DNA of 5,553 nucleotides. It comes from Desulfobacterales bacterium. GTDB lineage: Bacteria; Desulfobacterota; Desulfobacteria; Desulfobacterales; Desulfobacteraceae. Of this stretch, positions 1 to 5,553 are shown piece by piece. Location of the stretch: the NCBI GenBank assembly GCA_022361315.1, contig JAKSBB010001239.1, positions 1 to 5,553 on the forward strand, in the 5' to 3' direction. The notes under the pieces are model-generated. The model made no database searches. It saw only the letters and a list, made by a program, of their open reading frames with translations, and was not told the origin of the DNA. A program made the translations under genes and the position numbers. Position 1 is the first letter of the stretch. Each line of letters begins with the position of its first letter.

Positions 1-2
1 AA

Positions 3-2768
3 AAAGGGGGTATATTCTGGCCTATCATCCTTGGCACGGAAGAAGATCTCATGAAAATCAGGGAACAACGGCTCCTGGTGGATTTTCTACTGATAGGCAG
101 CATGATCTTCATGGCCTTCTACCACCTGGCCCAGTACTGCCTTCGAAAAGAAGATCCGTCTTTCCTGTATTTTTTTCAACTCAGCCTCCTGATCGCGCTG
201 AGAACGGCGTCCACAGGAGAGCGTTATCTATTTCAGGTGCTTCCGGGATTTTCCTGGGAATTTTGCATGAAAATTGAGTTTCTGACTTTCTATGCTGCGC
301 CTCCGGTGTTGCTGCTGTTCATCCACAGCCTGTTCAGGGAAACCAGTTCACGAAAAGTGATCAATGCCTTCATTATCGCCGGATGTCTCTTCTCAATCCA
401 GGTCATCCTGACACCGGCGATCGTTTATACCCACACCCTGCCCATCTACCATATGATCACCATTTGCGGGGGGATCTATGTGCTCTACGTTTTGATCCGG
501 GCTTTCCCGCGCAACAAAAGACAGACCACCCTCTTCTGCATCGGTTTTGGCGTTTTATTCGCAACCACCCTTAACGACATTTTTGCATCTAATTTCACAT
601 GGGCCAGTAATTTTTTAGTGTCCTTCGGCCTATTGGCCTTTATGTTCTCCCAGACCTTCGTACTATCCATCCGGTCTGCCAACGCCTTTTCCCTTGTGGC
701 GGATCAGGGCCGATTGCTGAAGGCACAGCTTAAAGAACGAATCCGCATGGAGCAAAAGCTTCAGAAGGCGATGGTTCAGGCGGAAGCAGGCGGCAGGGCC
801 AAGATTGAGTTTCTTACCAAAATGAGTCATGAAATCAGAACCCCCATCAACGGTATCATCGGAATGACCGAACTGGCCGCGGACAAAGCCACGGACCCGG
901 ATATGCAGAATATCCTTACCACCATTGATGCCGAGGCGGACCAGCTTTTGGGAATCATTGACGAAATCCTTGATTTTTCAAAGATTGAGGCGGGAAAATT
1001 AGAAATCGAAGCCATTGAATTTGATCCCAGAGAAATTTTCGAACAGGCCTGCCTGTCCCTGGCCACGGGTCTTTTAGGTAAAAAAGTGGCGTTCATCTCC
1101 TATATGTCCCCCAAGGTGCCCTCCCGCCTCATCGGGGATCCCGGCAGAATCAGGCAGATTCTCACCAATCTGATCAGCAACGCGGTCAAATTCACCACCT
1201 ATGGTGAGATTTTTGTGTCCTGCGACCCCCAGCCGACCCAAGGGGAGGAAGTGGCGCTCAGATTTACGGTAACGGATACCGGTATCGGCATACCAAATGA
1301 AAAAATAAATACCATATTTGAAGCCTTCAGTCAGACGGACCAGTCCACCACACGTAAGTATGGCGGCACCGGTCTGGGAACAACTATTTCCAAACAATTG
1401 GTTGAGCTGATGGACGGTAACATCGGGGTGGAAAGCAATCCTGAAAAAGGGACAACGTTCTGGTTCTCACTCCATCTGGAAAAGGCACCGGATCACAGGC
1501 AGCAACCTATGCAAATCCAGCCGACTGACGTACCCAAAAAAATTCTGGTGATCGATGAAAATCAAAACAGCCGGTTTGTTCTGGACAGCTACCTGTCGGC
1601 GTTGGGGTGGCGGCCGCTTCTTGCTGCCACCACTGCTGAAGCGGCCCGCCTTCTCACCTCAGGGGTGCCCTCCAGCCTGGATCTGATCATCGGAAATCCC
1701 GGCCTGGAAGATATGAACGGCATCGCTCTGACCCGGGATATCAGGACGCTTCCGGATTGTGACCGGGTACCACTGATTCTTCTGATTGCCATTGGGGTAA
1801 AACAGGGCACTCACCGGAATAAAATCCGCCATATGGGGGGCTGCCTGACCACCCCCCTGAAGCTCGCGGAGCTTCGGCAAAAGGTCATCTCTGCAACAGA
1901 ACCAGGTCCTGAAGACTATGAATTTCTACTGACACCTGAGGATTCCGGGGGGGCCAAAATCATTGAGGGTCACGGCATCCGTGTGCTGGTGGCTGAGGAC
2001 TATCCCACAAACCAGAAAATTGCCGTCCGTGCCCTCACCGGTGCAGGTTACGCCGTCACCCTGGCAGAAAACGGTGCCCAGGCTCTGGACGCATTCCTCA
2101 CCGATGAATTTGACCTTGTCCTCATGGACATCCAAATGCCGGAAATGGACGGTTATGAAGCCACACGTCTGATACGTCACCACGAAGCGTCCCGTGGCGA
2201 AACCGGCCAGGGAATCCCTATTGTGGCCATGACCGCCCATGCCATAAAAGGCTACAGGGAAAAATGTCTGGCTGCAGGGATGGATGACTACATCACCAAA
2301 CCCCTGCGGAAGAGACATTTTTTAAAAGTTGTTCGCGAATGGACCACACCGGAGGGGAAGACCCAGGCCCTGCCACGGCCTTTGGCCGCGCCCGTAAGTC
2401 CGCGGCCAATGCCCTTTGACTATGACACTGCACTGGCGGAATTTGACGGAGACAAAGAGTTTCTTCTGGAAGTCATTGGTGAGTTCTGCAGAACCATCGA
2501 AGCGCAGCTTCCCCGAATTAGAGCGGCGGTTTCAAAACAGAACCTGGCGGCGGTCAACACAGAAGCCCATTCGATCAAGGGCGGAGCGGCGAACCTGACA
2601 GCTGCAGAACTATCCCGCACAGCCCACGACCTTGAACTGGCAGCGAAAACAGGAGATGTTGATCAATGCCACCGGCTGTCGAATCACCTTGAAGCGGCAT
2701 TTTTCCGGTTTAAAAACTACAGTGACACCGCCATCCGAAACACCTCATCCATCAATGGAGGACCATAA
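3..2768 (+). CDS. 7TMR-DISM-type hybrid sensor histidine kinase (HisKA, HATPase, pseudo-REC, REC, HPt), 5'-truncated
   Basis: Membrane-bound hybrid kinase of a multistep phosphorelay. Residues are numbered from the Met at 51. About seven hydrophobic segments lie in residues 8-206 (near 8-28, 37-52, 73-95, 103-123, 131-150, 158-176, 184-206), then a coiled-coil linker (215-250). HisKA has H260 in SHEIRTP. The HATPase has N-box N373/N377, G1 DTGIG at 409-413 and G2 GGTGLG at 438-443. A first receiver (about 496-617) is degenerate: N549 replaces the phospho-Asp and T600 the Lys. The second (about 643-762) is intact, with E649/D650, D693, T728 and K750. A C-terminal HPt has H840 in AHSIKGG. The frame stays open upstream of 51, and the residues just before that Met (ending LGTEEDL) resemble the end of a 7TMR-DISMED2 extracellular domain running into TM1. 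I therefore take the gene as truncated by the window edge, with its signal peptide and sensor domain outside. No cognate DNA-binding regulator is visible. Its 3' end overlaps the opposing hydrolase gene by 17 nt. The 7TM family call is fairly sure; the ligand is unknown. Confidence 0.9.
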   Translation, partial: KGGIFWPIILGTEEDLMKIREQRLLVDFLLIGSMIFMAFYHLAQYCLRKEDPSFLYFFQLSLLIALRTASTGERYLFQVLPGFSWEFCMKIEFLTFYAAPPVLLLFIHSLFRETSSRKVINAFIIAGCLFSIQVILTPAIVYTHTLPIYHMITICGGIYVLYVLIRAFPRNKRQTTLFCIGFGVLFATTLNDIFASNFTWASNFLVSFGLLAFMFSQTFVLSIRSANAFSLVADQGRLLKAQLKERIRMEQKLQKAMVQAEAGGRAKIEFLTKMSHEIRTPINGIIGMTELAADKATDPDMQNILTTIDAEADQLLGIIDEILDFSKIEAGKLEIEAIEFDPREIFEQACLSLATGLLGKKVAFISYMSPKVPSRLIGDPGRIRQILTNLISNAVKFTTYGEIFVSCDPQPTQGEEVALRFTVTDTGIGIPNEKINTIFEAFSQTDQSTTRKYGGTGLGTTISKQLVELMDGNIGVESNPEKGTTFWFSLHLEKAPDHRQQPMQIQPTDVPKKILVIDENQNSRFVLDSYLSALGWRPLLAATTAEAARLLTSGVPSSLDLIIGNPGLEDMNGIALTRDIRTLPDCDRVPLILLIAIGVKQGTHRNKIRHMGGCLTTPLKLAELRQKVISATEPGPEDYEFLLTPEDSGGAKIIEGHGIRVLVAEDYPTNQKIAVRALTGAGYAVTLAENGAQALDAFLTDEFDLVLMDIQMPEMDGYEATRLIRHHEASRGETGQGIPIVAMTAHAIKGYREKCLAAGMDDYITKPLRKRHFLKVVREWTTPEGKTQALPRPLAAPVSPRPMPFDYDTALAEFDGDKEFLLEVIGEFCRTIEAQLPRIRAAVSKQNLAAVNTEAHSIKGGAANLTAAELSRTAHDLELAAKTGDVDQCHRLSNHLEAAFFRFKNYSDTAIRNTSSINGGP

Positions 2769-2773
2769 GGTCC
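2748..2773. other. Two small palindromes at the convergent gene junction
   Basis: TCCAT-CA-ATGGA (2748-2759) is followed at once by GGACC-ATAA-GGTCC (2760-2773), in the overlap of the two converging genes. The TAA stop of the hybrid kinase lies in the loop of the second palindrome, and the TGA stop of the hydrolase gene lies in the first. Neither is followed by a T-run on either strand, so a standard intrinsic terminator is not supported. A weak bidirectional pause site is possible. Confidence 0.25.
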
Positions 2774-3543
2774 GCCGCCGCAACCACTTCACCGGAAAAA
2801 GCTTTCCTGCACTGGGCCACCACATCAACGGTACTGCACTCCGGGTAGAAATGTGTGAGCACCAGTTTTCCCACACCCGCCTTTTGCGCCATTTCTCCGG
2901 CCAGGGCCGGTGTCAGGTGCCCCGGCATCTTCATCCCATCCGGCATGGCGGATTCACAGATAAGAATATCGGCACCCGCAGCCAGTCGGACCAGGTTTTC
3001 TGTCACATCAGTATCCCCGGAATAAACCAGGGAAAATCCGGTTTTGTCCGTAAACCGGTACCCCATACTTTCGGGTTTATGGGCCATGGGTATATGGGAG
3101 ATGTTCAATCCGCGGAAATCCATCTGCCCGTCTTCGGATACTTCCACCAGGGAAAACTGCTCTGCCGGCATCTCGATGGAACGATTGAAGGCCCGGCTCA
3201 ACCGTTCAAACCAGTCCGTCAGTCCGGGTCCGCCGGTGAGGGTGAGGGGCCTGGTTCTGTCAAAGCCGGGATACTTGGTGGCAAAAAGAAAGGGGGCGAT
3301 CTCGGCACAATGGTCCAGATGGAAATGACTCAGACAGATCATGTCGATCTCATCAATGGTCACCCCGAGTTTGAGAAGCTGTCCCATGGTCCCCGGCCCC
3401 GCATCCAATAGGACAGTGCATTCATCAGTGTGGATCAATGCGGCACAGGGATGACGTGTCAGCGACGGAACACAGGTGCCGGATCCCAGGATGTAGCCCT
3501 GCATCCGACCTGACTTGAGGTTCTCCTGTACCGGTTTATTCAT
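2752..3543 (-). CDS. MBL-fold metallo-hydrolase, RNase Z/PhnP-like subgroup
   Basis: A 263-residue cytosolic metallo-beta-lactamase-fold hydrolase with no signal peptide. With the Met at 3543 as residue 1, the full dinuclear metal set is visible: SHFHLDH (H73, H75, D77, H78), H155 in MAHKP, D177 in SGDTD, H209 in GHLT and H231 in LTHFYP. The SGDT and GHLT motifs, and the LGSGT opening strand, place it in the tRNase Z-like branch (Lactamase_B_2) rather than among true beta-lactamases. It is shorter than typical RNase Z (about 300 residues) and I see no clear flexible-arm tRNA exosite, so the substrate could be a phosphodiester, cyclic nucleotide or other small ester. I chose the ATG at 3543 because it overlaps the kinase stop by 8 nt, a usual coupling arrangement. 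An alternative start is the ATG at 3504, just before the first beta strand and preceded by a weak AGG. The frame is also open to 3588, but that start lies deep inside the kinase gene. It is probably translated with the upstream kinase-receiver gene, whose signalling could be linked to its activity; that link is inference. Confidence 0.9.
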   Translation of the reverse strand: MNKPVQENLKSGRMQGYILGSGTCVPSLTRHPCAALIHTDECTVLLDAGPGTMGQLLKLGVTIDEIDMICLSHFHLDHCAEIAPFLFATKYPGFDRTRPLTLTGGPGLTDWFERLSRAFNRSIEMPAEQFSLVEVSEDGQMDFRGLNISHIPMAHKPESMGYRFTDKTGFSLVYSGDTDVTENLVRLAAGADILICESAMPDGMKMPGHLTPALAGEMAQKAGVGKLVLTHFYPECSTVDVVAQCRKAFSGEVVAAADLMVLH

Positions 3544-5131
3544 TTTGGAGCCAGTGGTTAATCTTGTCCGCATAGACAAGATTTTCAAAGGGTTTAGACA
3601 GATGATCCAAATAACCGTCCGATGCCTGCAGGGTCTTCATGGACTCCAGAAACCGTATGTTTCCGGAAATAAAGACCACAGGGAGCTTTTTATTTGTCCG
3701 CCGGATGTGGGTATACACATCCAGTCCGTTAATCCTGCCCGGCAACATATAATCCAGGCTCACCAGGTCAAAGGGCTCACAGTCTATAATCTCAATGGCG
3801 GAGGCCCCATCGGTTGCCAGACGCACCGTGTGGTAGAAGGGGTCGCTGGTGAGAATCTTTTCCAATACCATGGAAATCGCGGATTCATCCTCCACCACCA
3901 GGATTCTTCGCCGGCGGATCACCGGTTTTTTCATCATCTCGTCCTTTTCAACGTCCAGCAGGGTCTTGGCCACCACCGGCAGGGAGATGACGAACCGGGT
4001 CCCCTTATCCACCTGGCTGAGAAATTCAATACTTCCCTTATGTTTGTCAATATATTTCTTAACGTTGGACAGCCCGTATCCGGTTCCCCGTATATCCGGG
4101 AGATAGGCCCGCACCAGATCCCTGCTGCCTTTGAGGGTAAAGGACGGTGAATAGATATCCTTGGCATAGGCCTCAGGGATACCGCAACCGTTATCCTGGA
4201 TGGTGATTTCCACATCACCCTGTTGCGTGGACTTCACGTCAACCCCGATACGCATACCGGCCTGCCCTGCATCCATGGCATTCATACACAGGTTGCTTAA
4301 TGCACCGAGCAACGCATCTTTATTACCATTAATGACAATCTCAGGAGATTTGACCGTTTCCACCAGTTCTACCTGACGTAATTTCAATTGGGGTTGCAGT
4401 AAGTCCTTTAATTCCTGAATCACGTCAGCGACGGCAAAATCACTCATGTGAAATTGCCCACCGTGAGCAAACACCAGCATGTCATTGATCATCTTTTCAA
4501 TGTGCTTGATGCGGTCCAGTGCCTTGCCGGTAAACTTTTTATTTTTCTCCGCATCCAGGTTGCCCTCGGCGATTTGTGACAGGTACAACATGGACGAGGA
4601 CAAGGGCGTACGAATCTGATGTGCCAGACTGGCCATCATTTTGCCCATGGTCATCAGGTGCAGGTTTTGCTGGGCAGCACGTTGCAATTGACGGGTCTGG
4701 GTAACGTCACTTAGCAACAGGATTTGTCCCGGCTGGTAGCCTAAAGGACGGGTGGAAATACTGTACTGTCTGCCATCGGCGGTACGTAGTTCACCCTGGT
4801 CGAGCTCGGGTAAAAATTCGCGGCTAACGATGTCCCGCCACGAATCGCCGTGTTGCACACTACCCAGAACATCGGTGGCAGCAGCATTGAAATCGACGAT
4901 TTCACCGCTTGAATTGATGACGATGACAGCTCCTGGAATGGCATCCAGTAAGGCTCGTAAATGTTGCGTCATGGCTTGCTGTTCCTGCGTGGCCAGGGAT
5001 CCGTCGAGACGGTGAGTAAACCCAGCCAGGGTCTGGTTGAGTTGATGAAAACTGCCCGCCAACGAATCGGATAACTGATTGAACTGGTTAAAGGCTTGTT
5101 TTAATTGATCCTGCTGCAATGGCTGACTCAT
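3536..5131 (-). CDS. FleS/FlrB-like PAS histidine kinase fused to a C-terminal receiver domain; probable chimera
   Basis: A soluble 531-residue sensor kinase with no membrane segment. It has a Gln-rich, probably coiled-coil N-terminus (1-55) and a PAS domain (about 57-148). HisKA follows with H171 in LAHQIRTP, then an HATPase with N-box N280/N284, G1 DNGCGIP at 313-319 and G2 GTGYGL at 349-354. After a short linker comes a receiver (about 408-531) with E413/D414/E415, phospho-Asp D460, S489 and K513 in SKPF. The N-terminal half, the HQIRTP motif and the position after fleQ are those of FleS/FlrB, the cytoplasmic kinase that activates FleR/FlrC in polar flagellum assembly. FleS normally ends after the ATPase at about 400 residues, so the receiver is foreign to it. 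The ATP lid is also odd: YSPSF replaces the usual F-box, followed by a long spacer before G2. Arginine codons change from mostly CGT before residue 294 to mostly CGG/AGG after residue 337. The ATG at 5131 has only a weak upstream GGA. No gene symbol is given, because only half the protein matches FleS. Confidence 0.88.
   Translation of the reverse strand: MSQPLQQDQLKQAFNQFNQLSDSLAGSFHQLNQTLAGFTHRLDGSLATQEQQAMTQHLRALLDAIPGAVIVINSSGEIVDFNAAATDVLGSVQHGDSWRDIVSREFLPELDQGELRTADGRQYSISTRPLGYQPGQILLLSDVTQTRQLQRAAQQNLHLMTMGKMMASLAHQIRTPLSSSMLYLSQIAEGNLDAEKNKKFTGKALDRIKHIEKMINDMLVFAHGGQFHMSDFAVADVIQELKDLLQPQLKLRQVELVETVKSPEIVINGNKDALLGALSNLCMNAMDAGQAGMRIGVDVKSTQQGDVEITIQDNGCGIPEAYAKDIYSPSFTLKGSRDLVRAYLPDIRGTGYGLSNVKKYIDKHKGSIEFLSQVDKGTRFVISLPVVAKTLLDVEKDEMMKKPVIRRRRILVVEDESAISMVLEKILTSDPFYHTVRLATDGASAIEIIDCEPFDLVSLDYMLPGRINGLDVYTHIRRTNKKLPVVFISGNIRFLESMKTLQASDGYLDHLSKPFENLVYADKINHWLQNE
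3932..3946 (-). promoter_or_regulatory. Possible internal ribosome binding site and start for a stand-alone receiver
   Basis: Inside the kinase-receiver gene, AAGGA (3946-3942) sits 7 nt before an ATG at 3934, which follows another ATG at 3937. These Met codons are residues 399 and 400, exactly at the kinase-receiver linker. Starting there would give a 132-residue free receiver, beginning MKKP and containing D460 of the full protein. The spacing is nearly ideal, and clearly better than what precedes the full-length start. It may be the relic of a formerly separate response-regulator gene, or a working second start. It could also be chance in a Lys-Asp-Glu codon run. Confidence 0.35.
4121..4325. 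other. Composition and homology breakpoint inside the kinase gene
   Basis: From the right end to about here, the kinase gene reads like gammaproteobacterial FleS. Arginines at residues 116, 128, 148, 151, 174, 252 and 294 are all CGT, and several GC counts per 60-base line lie at 40-48%. Left of here arginines 337, 341, 348, 379, 466, 477, 478 and 493 are AGG or CGG, and most lines have 52-60% GC. The protein also departs from the FleS pattern at this point, in the ATP lid and the added receiver. The reading frame is kept across the change. The bracket runs from the last FleS-like stretch (ALLGALSNL, residues 273-281) to the first AGG codon. Whether this is natural recombination, horizontal transfer or an assembly join cannot be decided from the window. 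Confidence 0.5.
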
Positions 5132-5164
5132 GATGTCACATCCGATTATTCATCTGTGAGTTAC

Positions 5165-5180
5165 TGCAGGATTTGATCCA
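5165..5180 (-). promoter_or_regulatory. Candidate sigma-54 (-24/-12) promoter of the fleS-like gene
   Basis: Read on the minus strand, TGGATCAAATCCTGCA has the GG (5179-5178) and GC (5167-5166) dinucleotides separated by exactly 10 nt, as sigma-54 promoters require, and the T before GC. The rest of the -24 block is a poor match to TGGCACG. Transcription would begin near 5155, giving a leader of about 24 nt before the ATG at 5131. In Pseudomonas and Vibrio the fleSR/flrBC operon is driven by sigma-54 with FleQ/FlrA, so such an element is expected in this gap. I see no better candidate in it. Confidence 0.45.
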
Positions 5181-5234
5181 CAGTGTTTTTTTTCTTTAAA
5201 AACAGTGCTTTACAAAATTAACAGTTAGGCAAAT

Positions 5235-5248
5235 GACAAGAAATTGAC
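5235..5248 (+). promoter_or_regulatory. Candidate FleQ-binding box upstream of the fleS-like gene
   Basis: GACAAGAAATTGAC matches the Pseudomonas FleQ-box consensus as I remember it (GTCANTAAATTGAC) at 12 of 14 positions counting the N, with the AAATTGAC half perfect. It lies a few bases after the fleQ stop, and about 55-70 bp upstream of the candidate -24 element, a suitable distance for an enhancer-binding protein. The A/T-rich stretch between them (about 5186-5220) could help bending. The consensus is from memory, and short matches occur by chance. Confidence 0.4.
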
Positions 5249-5253
5249 GTTAT

Positions 5254-5553
5254 TTAGCGAACGATTTCGTACTTGCGCATCTTTTCCACCAGGGTAGTAC
5301 GACGCATGTGTAGCAGATTAGCAGCTCGCGCCACCACGTTATTGGTTTCGTTCAATGCCTGCTCGATCAGTGAGATTTCAATGTCGGTTAAGTATTGTTT
5401 CATATCGATACCACCATCCGGCAGGTGATGAAGGCTAATACTCTCGACCAGATTATCATCTGCCTCAGGAATAGCTGGATAACTGGAGAGATCACAGTCA
5501 TCACTGATATATTTCTGCGGCAGATCTTTCACATCGACCACATCATGCGGATG
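5254..5553 (-). CDS. fleQ: FleQ/FlrA sigma-54-dependent flagellar master regulator, C-terminal fragment
   Basis: The last 99 residues of the protein; the receiver-like and AAA+ domains lie beyond the right edge. The visible part begins HPHD at the edge. Next comes the VVDVKDLP segment, which in FleQ follows the AAA+ module, then a variable acidic linker. It ends in a Fis-type helix-turn-helix, with DMKQYL, an IEQALNET helix, then ARAANLL and MRRTTLVEKMRKY as the DNA-recognition helices. This close match to the end of Pseudomonas FleQ, recalled from memory, separates it from NtrC, FleR and other activators of the family. FleQ/FlrA sits at the top of the polar flagellar cascade, turns on sigma-54 promoters including fleSR, and in pseudomonads answers to c-di-GMP; the residues for that are outside the window. 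A GTG at 5541 is only an internal codon, not a start. The protein ends at TAA in 5254-5256, and 122 nt separate it from the next gene. Confidence 0.92.
   Translation of the reverse strand, partial: HPHDVVDVKDLPQKYISDDCDLSSYPAIPEADDNLVESISLHHLPDGGIDMKQYLTDIEISLIEQALNETNNVVARAANLLHMRRTTLVEKMRKYEIVR

Noticed and set aside
31..50. TTGGCACGG resembling a sigma-54 -24 box
   Set aside because: There is no GC at the required spacing for a -12 box, and it lies inside what I take to be coding sequence.
51..53. ATG at 51 with GGAAGA 7 nt upstream as the true hybrid kinase start
   Set aside because: The spacing looks good, but the frame is open to the edge, and the upstream residues fit the family's conserved run into the first membrane segment.
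1926..2318. 130-codon minus-strand open frame opposite the second receiver of the hybrid kinase
   Set aside because: The plus strand has the intact receiver residues D693, T728 and K750; the antisense product is not recognisable.
2632..3411. 259-codon plus-strand open frame opposite the hydrolase gene
   Set aside because: It is antisense to a protein with a complete metal-binding motif set, has no recognisable domain, and is a shadow of the real gene.
2752..3543. Calling the hydrolase a bona fide tRNase Z (rnz) or a beta-lactamase
   Set aside because: The metal ligands fit the RNase Z-like branch, but the protein is short and lacks a clear tRNA exosite; nothing points to antibiotic hydrolysis.
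3544..3588. Longer hydrolase start at 3588
   Set aside because: It would overlap the kinase gene by about 50 nt, and the added residues carry no family feature.
3515..4150. 211-codon plus-strand open frame opposite the receiver region
   Set aside because: The minus strand encodes clear receiver and ATPase motifs here; the plus-strand translation shows none.
5186..5202. T-rich run after the fleQ stop as an intrinsic terminator
   Set aside because: In the fleQ reading direction the tract is mainly A-rich and is not preceded by a GC-rich hairpin.

Overview
The window holds four protein-coding regions, all linked to signal transduction. Two of them run off the window ends. On the plus strand, a large 7TM hybrid histidine kinase fills the left half (3-2768) and enters from the left. 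On the minus strand, read right to left, come the C-terminal end of a FleQ/FlrA-type sigma-54 flagellar master regulator (5553-5254), a 122-nt intergenic region, a cytoplasmic PAS histidine kinase with a C-terminal receiver domain (5131-3536), and a metallo-beta-lactamase-fold hydrolase (3543-2752). The hydrolase start overlaps the kinase stop by 8 nt. Its 3' end overlaps the plus-strand hybrid kinase tail to tail by 17 nt.

The right end looks gammaproteobacterial. The FleQ tail is a classic Fis-type helix-turn-helix, and the next gene begins like FleS, which matches the usual fleQ-fleS-fleR order. The gap between them carries a plausible sigma-54 -24/-12 element and, upstream of it, a 12/14 match to the Pseudomonas FleQ-box consensus as I remember it. 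This would fit FleQ activation of fleS. The left part is richer in GC (about 52-60% in most lines I counted, against about 38-55% in the right end). It uses AGG/CGG arginine codons and carries genes that remind me of Desulfobacterota (Desulfobacterales-like) signalling genes; that attribution is from memory, not from a search.

The two styles meet inside one open reading frame, the kinase at 3536-5131. Its N-terminal ~290 residues are FleS-like. Its C-terminal ~200 residues have an unusual ATP lid and a fused receiver, which FleS proteins normally lack. The expected fleR gene is absent, and a hydrolase gene stands in its place. The change falls around 4121-4325. Either a natural recombination or transfer event made a chimeric kinase, or the contig is a metagenomic or assembly chimera joined at the conserved ATPase segment. 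This is the main point to check.

If the locus is real, the kinase-receiver protein and the hydrolase would be co-translated under FleQ/sigma-54 control. The 7TM hybrid kinase would be a separate phosphorelay (H260, a dead receiver, D693, H840) with no response regulator in view. There are no tRNAs, rRNAs, CRISPR arrays or insertion sequences that I can see.
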